This document shows, piece after piece, positions 1 through 6,644 of a DNA stretch of 64,000 nt (position 1 is the first letter of the stretch; each line of letters starts with the position of its first letter). This DNA is from Marinobacterium iners. Its GTDB lineage: Bacteria > Pseudomonadota > Gammaproteobacteria > Pseudomonadales > Balneatricaceae. The position numbers and the translations under genes are program-made. Location of the stretch: contig NZ_CP022297.1 in assembly GCF_017310015.1 (NCBI RefSeq), positions 1,364,001-1,428,000 on the forward strand. The letters are read 5' to 3'. The notes beneath the pieces were generated by a model that was given only the letters and a program-made list of their open reading frames with translations, was not told where the DNA came from and did not search any database.

Positions 1-403
1 CCAAGTCCTGTATTGAGGCTTGCCCTTACAAAAGATGCGACTTTTTTACATTCATCTGATTCAGGATCTGTAAAAATAGCGTTAAAGTCCGGCATATCGA
101 TTTCAGAGCTAATCATCATTTTTCCTGTTGCGGCCATAGATACAAAGGCAGTGGTCTGAACCTTAGTAGCATGATGACAGTACCTATCCAAAAGGCAGAA
201 AACATCTTCTTTTAGATCTTCGATTGCTTCTAGTTTATCTACACCATATAGATAGTCTTCAAAGATAAAATTCAAAGGAAATTCAGGAAAAAGGTGGTAG
301 ATATGCGCTGTATTTTCTCTGATGAAATTTAGATTTTCTTTGTTCTTGAAATTATTTAGTATGTTGAGCTTTTGTTCACTTGAAAGTTTGTTGAAGCTAT
401 TTA
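1..403 (-). pseudogene. Unrecognised gene, 3' part beyond the left edge, 5' part cut by an IS element
   Basis: On the minus strand an open frame runs from the IS boundary to the left edge without a stop, about 134 codons, in AT-rich DNA unlike the rest of the window. It reads VNSFNKLSSEQKLN near the IS and contains FEDYLYGVDKLEAIEDL and MAATGKMMISSEIDM further on. I do not recognise the family. There is no usable start inside the first part. If the IS and one copy of its 5-bp duplication are removed, the frame joins sequence just downstream of the coiled-coil gene, where an ATG 8 bases after that gene's stop codon opens a frame that is one base out of register with this body. So the gene is either disrupted by the insertion plus an indel or began differently. 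What lies beyond position 1 is unknown. Confidence 0.5.
399..403. repeat. Target-site duplication, left copy (ATTTA)
   Basis: ATTTA directly precedes the left inverted repeat of the IS1380 element and is repeated at 2058-2062. Confidence 0.85.
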
Positions 404-2057
404 CCTGATTCCGTGACTTACAACCCCACTCACACCTCTACAACACTGTAACCACGCGGCCTGCGGCGGTAATATGGACGCCATTCTCGATTCACCCAGG
501 CAGTGATATCTGACTATGCGTACCTTCAAGCTTGAACAGTCAAAAACCGAGATTATCACACCCCACGGTGGTCTGGCGCTGGTTGGGCACAGCGTGAACA
601 GGATGACCTCTCTGGCTAAGACCTCGCGCTCCATCGTCAAGCGCCATGGCATCGCCAACATCGACCTCATCCGTACCTACCTGGGGTTGATTTGCCTTGG
701 CAAGAGCGACTTCGAAGCGGTCGAGCACGCACGCCATGATCCCTTCTTCAAAGCGGCCATGGGCATCAAGCAATCACCTTCATCGGCCCGGCTGCGTCAG
801 CGCTTTGATGAAGATGCCCGCGCACTGATCCCGTTATTGGATGAGGCCAGCGTCGAGTTTCTGTGTAACGCTTCGGTGCCTATCGGCACACTCACCACCG
901 GGCACGTGCCACTGGATATGGACGTGTTTCCCATGGACAACAGCAACAGTAAAAAAGAGGGCGTGGCCTATACCTACAAGGGGCATGACGGTTATGCCCC
1001 CATCGCGGCCTACCTGGGCACGGAGGGCTGGTGTCTGGGCTGTGAGCTGCGACCGGGTAACCAACATGCCAATAAAGAGTTTATTCACACCCTCGACCGG
1101 GTGCTGCCTCGAGTCCGAGAGCTGACCGATGCACCGCTACTGGTACGTCTTGACAGCGCCCATGATGCCGCCGAGAACCGGGGGTACTTCCGTGCGCACG
1201 GGGCAGACTACCTGATTAAGTGGAACCCCCGCTCACAAGATGGACTGGCCTGGGTCGACAAGGCTCATGCGGCCGGCGCACTTTGGTGCCATACCCGACC
1301 GGGCAAAATGGAAACGCTGGTAAGCGAACCGCTGGATGGCACGGACGACCGCCTGATCGTCAAGGTGACGGTGCGCCAGAGTGACAGTTCAGGACAGCTG
1401 TTTTTGGAGCCGGAGGTCAGCCTGGAGGGCTGGACGACTTCACTCACATCGGACGCAGCAGATAACGCCAAGGTCATTGCGCTCTACCAGGATCACGCCA
1501 CCAGCGAACAGTTCCACAGTGAGTTCAAGACTGATCTGGATCTCGAACGTTTGCCGTCAGGGAAGTTCGATACCAACGACCTGGTCATAGCCTTTGCCGT
1601 ACTGGGCTACAACATACTGCGTTGGATGGGACAGAACGCGCTATTGGGGCCGGATGCACCGGTGCGTCATCCGGCCAAGCGTCGGCGGCTGAAAACCGTG
1701 ATTCAGGAACTGATGTATATGGCCTGTCGCTTAGTCAGCAGCGGTCGTCGTCTCCACCTGCGCTTCGGACGACATTGTCCCGGTTTCGGGGCATTCAGTC
1801 GCGTCTACGGGCTGGCCTGATCCGGACTGTCGGATTTACAGCCATTCAAAATAGCCACACGCCCGAGCGCCATGCATGGCAGGGTATGCCTTGGCCTGCA
1901 GACAGAATCGAGACGAAATACTGCGGTGAGAAGCATGATCGATGCTGCAGTGGCGTAGATTAACCCGGTACACGTTAGATAAGATCGAGCTGTGTTAAAG
2001 AGCGAGGTCGTCTTCAGTGCTGGGTGCTGCAACAGCGGGTGAAGTCACTGATTCAGG
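404..2057 (+). mobile_element. IS1380-family insertion sequence, complete
   Basis: The element is 1654 bp and carries one transposase gene. Its ends are imperfect inverted repeats: the left end (404-426) starts CCTGATTCCGTGACTT and the right end (2037-2057, read on the minus strand) starts CCTGAATCAGTGACTT. It is flanked by identical ATTTA copies at 399-403 and 2058-2062, a 5-bp target duplication of the size known for IS1380 elements (4-5 bp). Intact ends, duplication and open transposase indicate a recent insertion. The GC-rich element stands out from the AT-rich flanks. The 237 bases after the transposase gene hold no recognisable gene. Confidence 0.9.
516..1820 (+). CDS. IS1380-family DDE transposase
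   Basis: The 434-residue protein catalyses transposition of the element that contains it. Length and organisation fit the IS1380 group. The DDE-type active site can be followed: an Asp in MDVFPMDNSNSK (about residue 139), an Asp in LLVRLDSAHD (about 211) and a C-terminal Glu in ATSEQFHSEFKTDLDLERL, the region conserved in IS1380/IS4-like transposases. The frame is uninterrupted from an ATG to a TGA, so the enzyme may be active. No strong ribosome binding site precedes the start, which is common for transposases and keeps expression low. The surrounding element has intact ends, so it may be mobile. Confidence 0.93.
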   Translation: MRTFKLEQSKTEIITPHGGLALVGHSVNRMTSLAKTSRSIVKRHGIANIDLIRTYLGLICLGKSDFEAVEHARHDPFFKAAMGIKQSPSSARLRQRFDEDARALIPLLDEASVEFLCNASVPIGTLTTGHVPLDMDVFPMDNSNSKKEGVAYTYKGHDGYAPIAAYLGTEGWCLGCELRPGNQHANKEFIHTLDRVLPRVRELTDAPLLVRLDSAHDAAENRGYFRAHGADYLIKWNPRSQDGLAWVDKAHAAGALWCHTRPGKMETLVSEPLDGTDDRLIVKVTVRQSDSSGQLFLEPEVSLEGWTTSLTSDAADNAKVIALYQDHATSEQFHSEFKTDLDLERLPSGKFDTNDLVIAFAVLGYNILRWMGQNALLGPDAPVRHPAKRRRLKTVIQELMYMACRLVSSGRRLHLRFGRHCPGFGAFSRVYGLA

Positions 2058-2062
2058 ATTTA
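2058..2062. repeat. Target-site duplication, right copy (ATTTA)
   Basis: ATTTA directly follows the right inverted repeat and matches the copy at 399-403. Confidence 0.85.
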
Positions 2063-2111
2063 GAAAGGCTAGAGAAGGACATTTATCATCCTCTGTGCTT
2101 AGCCTTTCTAA
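2060..2111. repeat. 12-bp perfect inverted repeat around the end of the coiled-coil gene
   Basis: TTAGAAAGGCTA at 2060-2071 is exactly mirrored by TAGCCTTTCTAA at 2100-2111 with 28 bases between. One arm is coding (IRKA region of the upstream gene) and the other lies next to the IS. In minus-strand mRNA the loop would hold the upstream stop codon, a GAGG motif and the ATG of the next frame, so it could affect coupled translation, or mark an old rearrangement. Confidence 0.5.
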
Positions 2112-2655
2112 TCATCTCGCCAATGGAACGTGCCTCCTCATCCAGCCTCAACTGTTGGGCATCAGCAGGATTCGAAGCGAGAAATAGAACTACAATTTTC
2201 TCTGGAAGGTCTTGAAGTGTCTTCAGGGTAGCAATAGTGCTCCGGTGCAAGTCCTCATGCTTATCAAGAGTGCTATCTATTTGATTCATTCGGGATTGGT
2301 GTGCTCTAGCTTGCCGTTCTGACTCCCTTTGTCTTTGTTTGCTCTCTTTTTCCTCTTCTCTTGACACTTTCTTTTGCTCATCAGAAAGTTCTTTCTGCTT
2401 TCGTGATATCTTGTTGTCAAAATCAGCTACTTTCTTTTCCGCTGCAGCCTGATCCTTTTGGTGTTTCTCGATCTCACGTAACTTTGTTTTTGCAGTACTT
2501 GTGCTACTCGTGCGAGATAACGCTTGTGAAGCAGAATTTATTTTTCCAGAAAGGTTGGCAATTTTAGTTTGTTCTTTTGCTTTTCCCTGCTGCAACTTGG
2601 CGATTTCTTCTCGTTTTCTCGTCACATTCCGACGATATGACTCTAACAACGACAC
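2086..2655 (-). CDS. Coiled-coil protein ending at the start of a CHAT-like domain, probably truncated
   Basis: The 189-residue protein begins at a GTG with a good AAGGAG site 6 bases upstream. Residues 1-120 are rich in Lys, Glu, Gln and Arg and predict a long coiled coil (EKKVADFDNKISRKQKELSD). Near the C-terminus comes KIVVLFLASNPADAQQLRLDEEARSI, which resembles the opening strand and helix (LFLAANP...LRLDEE) of large CHAT-domain and related NTPase-associated proteins that normally continue with a catalytic caspase-like fold. Here the frame stops 13 residues later, so the expected His-Cys catalytic part is missing. It may be a truncated remnant or a stand-alone adaptor for the gene that followed it before the IS landed. 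Base composition is AT-richer than in the core genes, consistent with horizontal acquisition. The CHAT relation is from remembered motif similarity only. Confidence 0.6.
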   Translation of the reverse strand: MSLLESYRRNVTRKREEIAKLQQGKAKEQTKIANLSGKINSASQALSRTSSTSTAKTKLREIEKHQKDQAAAEKKVADFDNKISRKQKELSDEQKKVSREEEKESKQRQRESERQARAHQSRMNQIDSTLDKHEDLHRSTIATLKTLQDLPEKIVVLFLASNPADAQQLRLDEEARSIGEMIRKAKHRG

Positions 2656-3160
2656 ACTCTACTCCTTAAGGTGAAAATCTAGCTGATACTGAACATTATA
2701 ATACTGCGCATGCGTGTTTTTGCTCCCAGCCGAAGACCGGGAGAGATGATCTAAGTACTTGAAGAGAAATGATAAACCCAGATACCACAGTCATTCTCTT
2801 CCGGTGAAAACGAGCATGCGCGTTTTGCAGCTTTGCCGTGCGTGTGATCCTGCAACGGCCAGGCCATAGTTACCTGATACTGAACGATTTTCCCGCCCGT
2901 TACCAGTTACAAATAAGCACCGCTAAGTGACAAAGCAGGCAACACCGGCACGTGGCCTTCAATACACTGTATAAAATCACAGAAACTCAGATCAGCTTGT
3001 CCACAGGCCATGTGGTGCACGGATCGATCGGCTGATTCCTGCGAATGCCTGCAAATTGCGCAAACCAGCATATCCCGGCCGCTGCCTTTCACCTTTTGCC
3101 CGACACGGAGGTAACATAGGCAGCCTGTAATCTTGCCAACACGGCCAAGCAGGAGTGCCT
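2656..3160. other. 505-base intergenic stretch without a convincing gene
   Basis: No frame here has coding character and a ribosome site. It holds a 12-bp direct repeat CTGATACTGAAC (2683-2694 and 2874-2885), a pair of GCATGCG-based repeats (2708 and 2814), an imperfect inverted repeat (2761-2772 with 2791-2801) and a LexA-like palindrome (2967-2982). Composition shifts from AT-rich on the left to the core GC level on the right, so it is likely the junction between accessory and core DNA. Confidence 0.5.
2967..2982. promoter_or_regulatory. LexA-like palindrome, orphan
   Basis: CTGT-N8-ACAG with an A/T-rich spacer matches the core of the gammaproteobacterial SOS box. The nearest downstream gene (thiamine-binding protein, start 3161) is not a known SOS gene and is about 180 bases away, so the site may be fortuitous or the relic of a lost gene. 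Confidence 0.3.
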
Positions 3161-3478
3161 ATGAAAGTCATGATTGATCTCTGTGTTATTCCGATCGGCG
3201 TCGGTGTTTCGGTATCCGAGTATGTTACGGCCTGCCAGCGAGTGCTGGAAGATGCCGGTCTTGAACACCAGTTGCATGCCTACGGTACCAACATAGAAGG
3301 GGACTGGGATGACGTCATGGCAGCGGTGAAGCGCTGTCACGAAGTTGTCCATGAGATGGGGGCGCCGCGTATCAGCTCTTCCATGCGTCTGGGTACCCGA
3401 ATCGACCGGGAACAAAGCATTCAGGATAAAATTCAGAGCGTGGCCGACAGGCTGGCAAATGATTCAGCACTGGGGTGA
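3161..3478 (+). CDS. MTH1187-family thiamine-binding protein
   Basis: The 105-residue protein starts MKVMIDLCVIPIGVGVSVSEY and contains YGTNIEGDWDDVMAAV, the layout of the MTH1187/YkoF-like ferredoxin-fold family, whose members bind thiamine or related pyrimidines in the cytoplasm. The ATG at 3161 is preferred over the GTG at 3155 because the AGGAG site at 3151-3155 is correctly spaced only for the ATG. The stop overlaps the start of the next gene, so the two are probably co-transcribed. No TPP riboswitch is visible upstream. The physiological role of the family is poorly defined; the family call is firm. Confidence 0.85.
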   Translation: MKVMIDLCVIPIGVGVSVSEYVTACQRVLEDAGLEHQLHAYGTNIEGDWDDVMAAVKRCHEVVHEMGAPRISSSMRLGTRIDREQSIQDKIQSVADRLANDSALG

Positions 3479-4002
3479 GTGACAGGCCCATGAGCAAGCC
3501 CAAAGCGTTCAATTACCTCAGTGGCTACAGTCCGCAGGTTCAGCAGCAGGCACAGGCGTTGTTGGATAACGAAAAGTCAGGCGCCTGGCTGTTGAAGAAG
3601 TACCCTCAGTCGCATGAACTGGCGTCCGAAAGGGCTCTGTATGACTATGCGCAGGGGATCAAAAACCAGTATATGCGCAGCTCGTCGCCGATCAGCAAGG
3701 TGATCTATGACGACAAGATACACATCATTAACAATGCCTTGGGTCTGCATACCTATGCATCGCGGGTGCAGGGCAAGAAGCTGAAGTCGAAAAACGAGAT
3801 TCGGATCTCTTCGTTGTTTCGCAAGGTGCCGGAGCCGTTCCTGCGCATGATTCTGGTGCACGAGCTGGCACACCTGCGCGAGAAAAATCACGACAAGGCG
3901 TTCTACAAGCTCTGTTGTCACATGGAGCCGGATTACCACCAGCTGGAATTCGAGCTGCGCCTGTACCTGTGTCATCGCGATCGCTTTGGCGATCTGTGGT
4001 GA
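3475..4002 (+). CDS. YgjP-like zinc metallopeptidase-fold protein
   Basis: The protein (175 residues from a GTG that overlaps the preceding stop, or 170 from the ATG at 3490) carries the zinc motif VHELAHLREKNHDKAFYKL, an HExxH at about residues 129-133 followed by a further His, as in the YgjP/WLM-like group (DUF45). E. coli YgjP has been reported to act as a nucleotide pyrophosphatase, so peptidase activity should not be assumed. There is no signal peptide, so it should be cytoplasmic. It is coupled to the thiamine-binding protein and convergent with rlmF. Confidence 0.85.
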   Translation: MSDRPMSKPKAFNYLSGYSPQVQQQAQALLDNEKSGAWLLKKYPQSHELASERALYDYAQGIKNQYMRSSSPISKVIYDDKIHIINNALGLHTYASRVQGKKLKSKNEIRISSLFRKVPEPFLRMILVHELAHLREKNHDKAFYKLCCHMEPDYHQLEFELRLYLCHRDRFGDLW

Positions 4003-4035
4003 AATTTAACTGGATGGCGGCACGTACAGGATTAG

Positions 4036-4989
4036 TTATATAAACGTCCACGCCAGTATGCGGGTGATTTTATTACCCTGTTTCATCTCGATTTCCCGCA
4101 CGTCAACGGCGCCAAGTTTACGGATCAGGTTGGTGGCAGGCTTCAGGTTTTCGGCTTTCGATACCAGGCTGGTGAACCAGCGGCACTGTGTTGAAAAGGC
4201 TTGGCTTTCTTTAATCATCTTTTTAAGGAAAGCCTGTTCGCCGCCCTTGCACCAGAGTTCCGCTGCCTGGCCGCCGAAGTTCAGCCTGGCCGACGTGGCC
4301 GTTTTATCACCGCGGTTACGTGCCAGGTTGTTGAGTTTACGCCGGCTGCCTTTGAGTGCTTCTTCCTGGGAAGCATGGAAGGGCGGGTTGCACACGCTCA
4401 CATCAAAAAACTCGCCGGCCTGAATAATCCCCTCAAAGATGTGATGCTTGTCGTGTTGCGTACGCAGGGTGAAGCGCTCTTGCAGACCGGGATTCTTGGC
4501 GATAATCGCGGCGACGTTATCCAGTGATTGTGGATTGATATCAGAGCCTACGCATTGCCAGCCATAAAGCTGGCAGGCGAGTAGCGGGTAGATGCCATTG
4601 GCTCCTGTGCCGATGTCCAGCAGGGTGATGCCGGGCGCGGGATCAGTTCCATTGGTAGCAGGCGCGTCAAGCTCAAGCAGGTCTGCAATGTAATGGATGT
4701 AGTCGGCTCGTCCGGGAATAGGCGGGCACAGCGCGCCTTCAGGAATATCCCAGTCAACAATGGTGTAATGCAGCTTTAACAGCGCAGCATTCAGGGCTTT
4801 TACCGCCAGCGGGTCGGCGAAGTCGATAGACATGTTGCCGTACGCATTCTTGCTGACATATTGGGCCAGCGGAGGGTAGCTGTTGAGCAACGCTGGAAAA
4901 TCATAGCCATACCTGTGCAGATTTCGTGGGTGCAGGCCTTTGCGATCAGGTTGGGCAGGGCTTTTTTCTGTATGACGGCGTGGGCGCAC
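4036..4989 (-). CDS. rlmF: 23S rRNA (adenine(1618)-N(6))-methyltransferase
   Basis: The 317-residue enzyme methylates A1618 of 23S rRNA with S-adenosylmethionine. The N-terminus has the family signature KGLHPRNLHRYGYDFPAL, the SAM-binding region reads LLDIGTGANGIYPLLAC (about residues 124-140), and the N6-adenine motif NPPF is present in SVCNPPFHASQEEALKG. The length fits RlmF. The start is a GTG with no strong ribosome site; no alternative start lies close to the conserved region. The gene is convergent with the YgjP-like gene and divergent from the urea operon. Confidence 0.93.
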   Translation of the reverse strand: MRPRRHTEKSPAQPDRKGLHPRNLHRYGYDFPALLNSYPPLAQYVSKNAYGNMSIDFADPLAVKALNAALLKLHYTIVDWDIPEGALCPPIPGRADYIHYIADLLELDAPATNGTDPAPGITLLDIGTGANGIYPLLACQLYGWQCVGSDINPQSLDNVAAIIAKNPGLQERFTLRTQHDKHHIFEGIIQAGEFFDVSVCNPPFHASQEEALKGSRRKLNNLARNRGDKTATSARLNFGGQAAELWCKGGEQAFLKKMIKESQAFSTQCRWFTSLVSKAENLKPATNLIRKLGAVDVREIEMKQGNKITRILAWTFI

Positions 4990-5129
4990 AGCAGTATATC
5001 CGAAGTTCAGGCTTCAACCGGTGGGTGATATCGAGCGAGGTCGTGATTATAGCGCTGGTCCATAAGCCGGGTATACAGGGCCCCTGCCTGCGCTGTTGCG
5101 ACCCTCTGCAAGTCCTGTCACCCGTCTAC

Positions 5130-5145
5130 TACGTCATTTGACGTA
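5130..5145. promoter_or_regulatory. Dyad upstream of urtA
   Basis: TACGTCA-TT-TGACGTA has perfect 7-bp arms and lies about 150 bases upstream of urtA. It could be the operator of a dimeric regulator of the urea operon. The regulator is not identified. Confidence 0.4.
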
Positions 5146-5179
5146 CCCCTCTGCGTCATTGCGCGCATACCCCCTCTTG
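5144..5179 (+). promoter_or_regulatory. TACCCC direct repeats upstream of urtA
   Basis: TACCCCTCTGCG (5144-5155) and TACCCCCTCTTG (5168-5179) are 24 bases apart, and an inverted copy (GGGGGTA) overlaps the urtA leader at 5285-5291. The spacing of just over two helical turns is suggestive of a regulator site, without further proof. Confidence 0.35.
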
Positions 5180-5296
5180 CCCCCCTTGGGAATAATCGGT
5201 CAGGCACTGAGTTGTTTTCCCGGCCTCGTCGAGGTCTGACCGATAACGAAGGTTTCGCCCGCACTGCACGGATGCGGAACCAAAGGGGGTACTGCA

Positions 5297-6583
5297 ATGA
5301 AGATCAAATCACTGGCTGCCGGCGTTGCTCTGACGATTGGCGTTTCTTCTCTGTCCTTCAATGTTCTGGCGGCGGATACCATCAAGGTGGGTGTGCTGCA
5401 CTCACTGTCCGGCACCATGGCGATCAGCGAAACCACGCTGAAAGACACCGTATTGATGATGATCGAGGAACAGAACAAGAAGGGCGGACTGCTGGGCAAA
5501 CAGCTTGAGCCGGTTGTGGTAGACCCGGCCTCGAACTGGCCGCTGTTCGCCGAAAAAACGCGTGAGCTGCTGACCCAGGAAGAGGTCGATGTCATCTTCG
5601 GCTGCTGGACCTCGGTATCCCGCAAGTCGGTCCTGCCGGTACTGGAAGAATTGAACGGCCTGATGTTCTATCCGGTGCAGTATGAGGGCGAAGAGTCCTC
5701 CAAAAACGTCTTTTACACGGGTGCCGCACCCAACCAGCAGGCGATTCCGGCGGTGGATTACCTGATGAACGAGCTGGGTGCTGAGCGCTGGGTGCTGGCC
5801 GGTACCGACTACGTGTATCCGCGCACCACCAACAAGATCCTCGAAGCCTACCTCAAGTCCAAGGGTGTGGCGGAAGAGGACATCATGATCAACTACACCC
5901 CCTTCGGTCACTCCGACTGGCAGTCGATTGTCTCCGATATCAAGAAGTTTGGCGGTGCCGGCAAGAAGACCGCGGTGGTCTCCACCATCAACGGCGATGC
6001 CAACGTGCCGTTCTACAAGGAGCTGGGCAACCAGGGCGTCTCTTCAGAGGATATCCCGGTGGTGGCCTTCTCCGTGGGTGAAGAAGAGCTGTCCGGTATC
6101 GACACCGGCCCGCTGGTCGGCCATATGGCCGCCTGGAACTACTTCCAGAGCGTGGATACTGACCTCAACAGCGAATTTATCCAGAAATGGCACGCTTTTA
6201 CCGGTGATGACTCGCGTGTGACCAACGACCCGATGGAGGCCACCTATATCGGCTTCAACATGTGGGCGCAGGCAGTAACGGCTGCAGGGACCACCGATGT
6301 CGACGCGGTCGAGCAGGCGATGATCGGCCAGGAAGTACCCAACCTGACTGGCGGCGTTGCCGTGATGAACAAGAATCACCATCTGAGCAAGCCGGTGCTG
6401 ATCGGTGAAATTCAGGACGACGGTCAGTTCGAGGTGGTCTGGGAGACCGAAGGTGTCGTGGCGGGTGATGCCTGGTCCGACTTCCTGCCGGGCTCCAAAA
6501 ATCTGATTGCTGATTGGACCGCGCCGATCACATGCGGCAACTACAACGTGGAAACCCAGTCCTGTGGTGGTCAGGCCAACTGA
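5297..6583 (+). CDS. urtA: Urea ABC transporter, substrate-binding protein UrtA
   Basis: The 428-residue periplasmic protein captures urea for the UrtBCDE importer. It has a Sec signal peptide (MKIKSLAAGVALTIG..., likely cleavage after NVLA before ADTIKVG) and the branched-chain-amino-acid-type binding fold; GVLHSLSGTMAISE and FGCWTSVSRKSVLP are typical of UrtA. Length is normal for the family. It is the first gene of a uniform urt-ure operon. A strong GC hairpin follows it, which fits a binding protein made in excess over the membrane components. Such systems are usually induced under nitrogen limitation; that is family knowledge, not seen here. Confidence 0.97.
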   Translation: MKIKSLAAGVALTIGVSSLSFNVLAADTIKVGVLHSLSGTMAISETTLKDTVLMMIEEQNKKGGLLGKQLEPVVVDPASNWPLFAEKTRELLTQEEVDVIFGCWTSVSRKSVLPVLEELNGLMFYPVQYEGEESSKNVFYTGAAPNQQAIPAVDYLMNELGAERWVLAGTDYVYPRTTNKILEAYLKSKGVAEEDIMINYTPFGHSDWQSIVSDIKKFGGAGKKTAVVSTINGDANVPFYKELGNQGVSSEDIPVVAFSVGEEELSGIDTGPLVGHMAAWNYFQSVDTDLNSEFIQKWHAFTGDDSRVTNDPMEATYIGFNMWAQAVTAAGTTDVDAVEQAMIGQEVPNLTGGVAVMNKNHHLSKPVLIGEIQDDGQFEVVWETEGVVAGDAWSDFLPGSKNLIADWTAPITCGNYNVETQSCGGQAN

Positions 6584-6597
6584 TCCATCGACTCTCA

Positions 6598-6620
6598 GCG
6601 GCCCCGTCTGACGGGGCCGC
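6598..6620 (+). terminator. Intercistronic GC hairpin between urtA and urtB
   Basis: GCGGCCCCGTC at 6598-6608 is perfectly complementary to GACGGGGCCGC at 6610-6620. No T-run follows. It probably acts as a partial terminator or an mRNA stabiliser that raises UrtA over the downstream genes. Confidence 0.75.
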
Positions 6621-6644
6621 CTGCATAACTTCTGGAGTGACCCC

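Larger units (their letters stand above)
4990..5296. promoter_or_regulatory. Divergent control region between rlmF and urtA
   Basis: These 307 bases contain no gene. They hold a 7-bp-arm dyad (5130-5145), two TACCCC direct repeats (5144 and 5168) and an inverted copy of the same motif next to the urtA start (5282-5291). No clear sigma-70 promoter could be fixed, and the best sigma-54-like match is poor. Confidence 0.5.

Noticed and set aside
2864..2895. TPP-riboswitch-like ACCTGAT segment upstream of the thiamine-binding gene
   Set aside because: Only the ACCTGAT core resembles the thi-box; the CTGAGA element and the stems are missing.
2907..3092. 61-codon minus-strand frame in the 2656-3160 gap
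   Set aside because: No ribosome site, no family and odd composition; it overlaps the palindrome region.
5203..5218. Sigma-54-like promoter (GGCAC-N5-TG) upstream of urtA
   Set aside because: The -24 GG is present but the required GC at -12 is TT, so the match is too weak to call.
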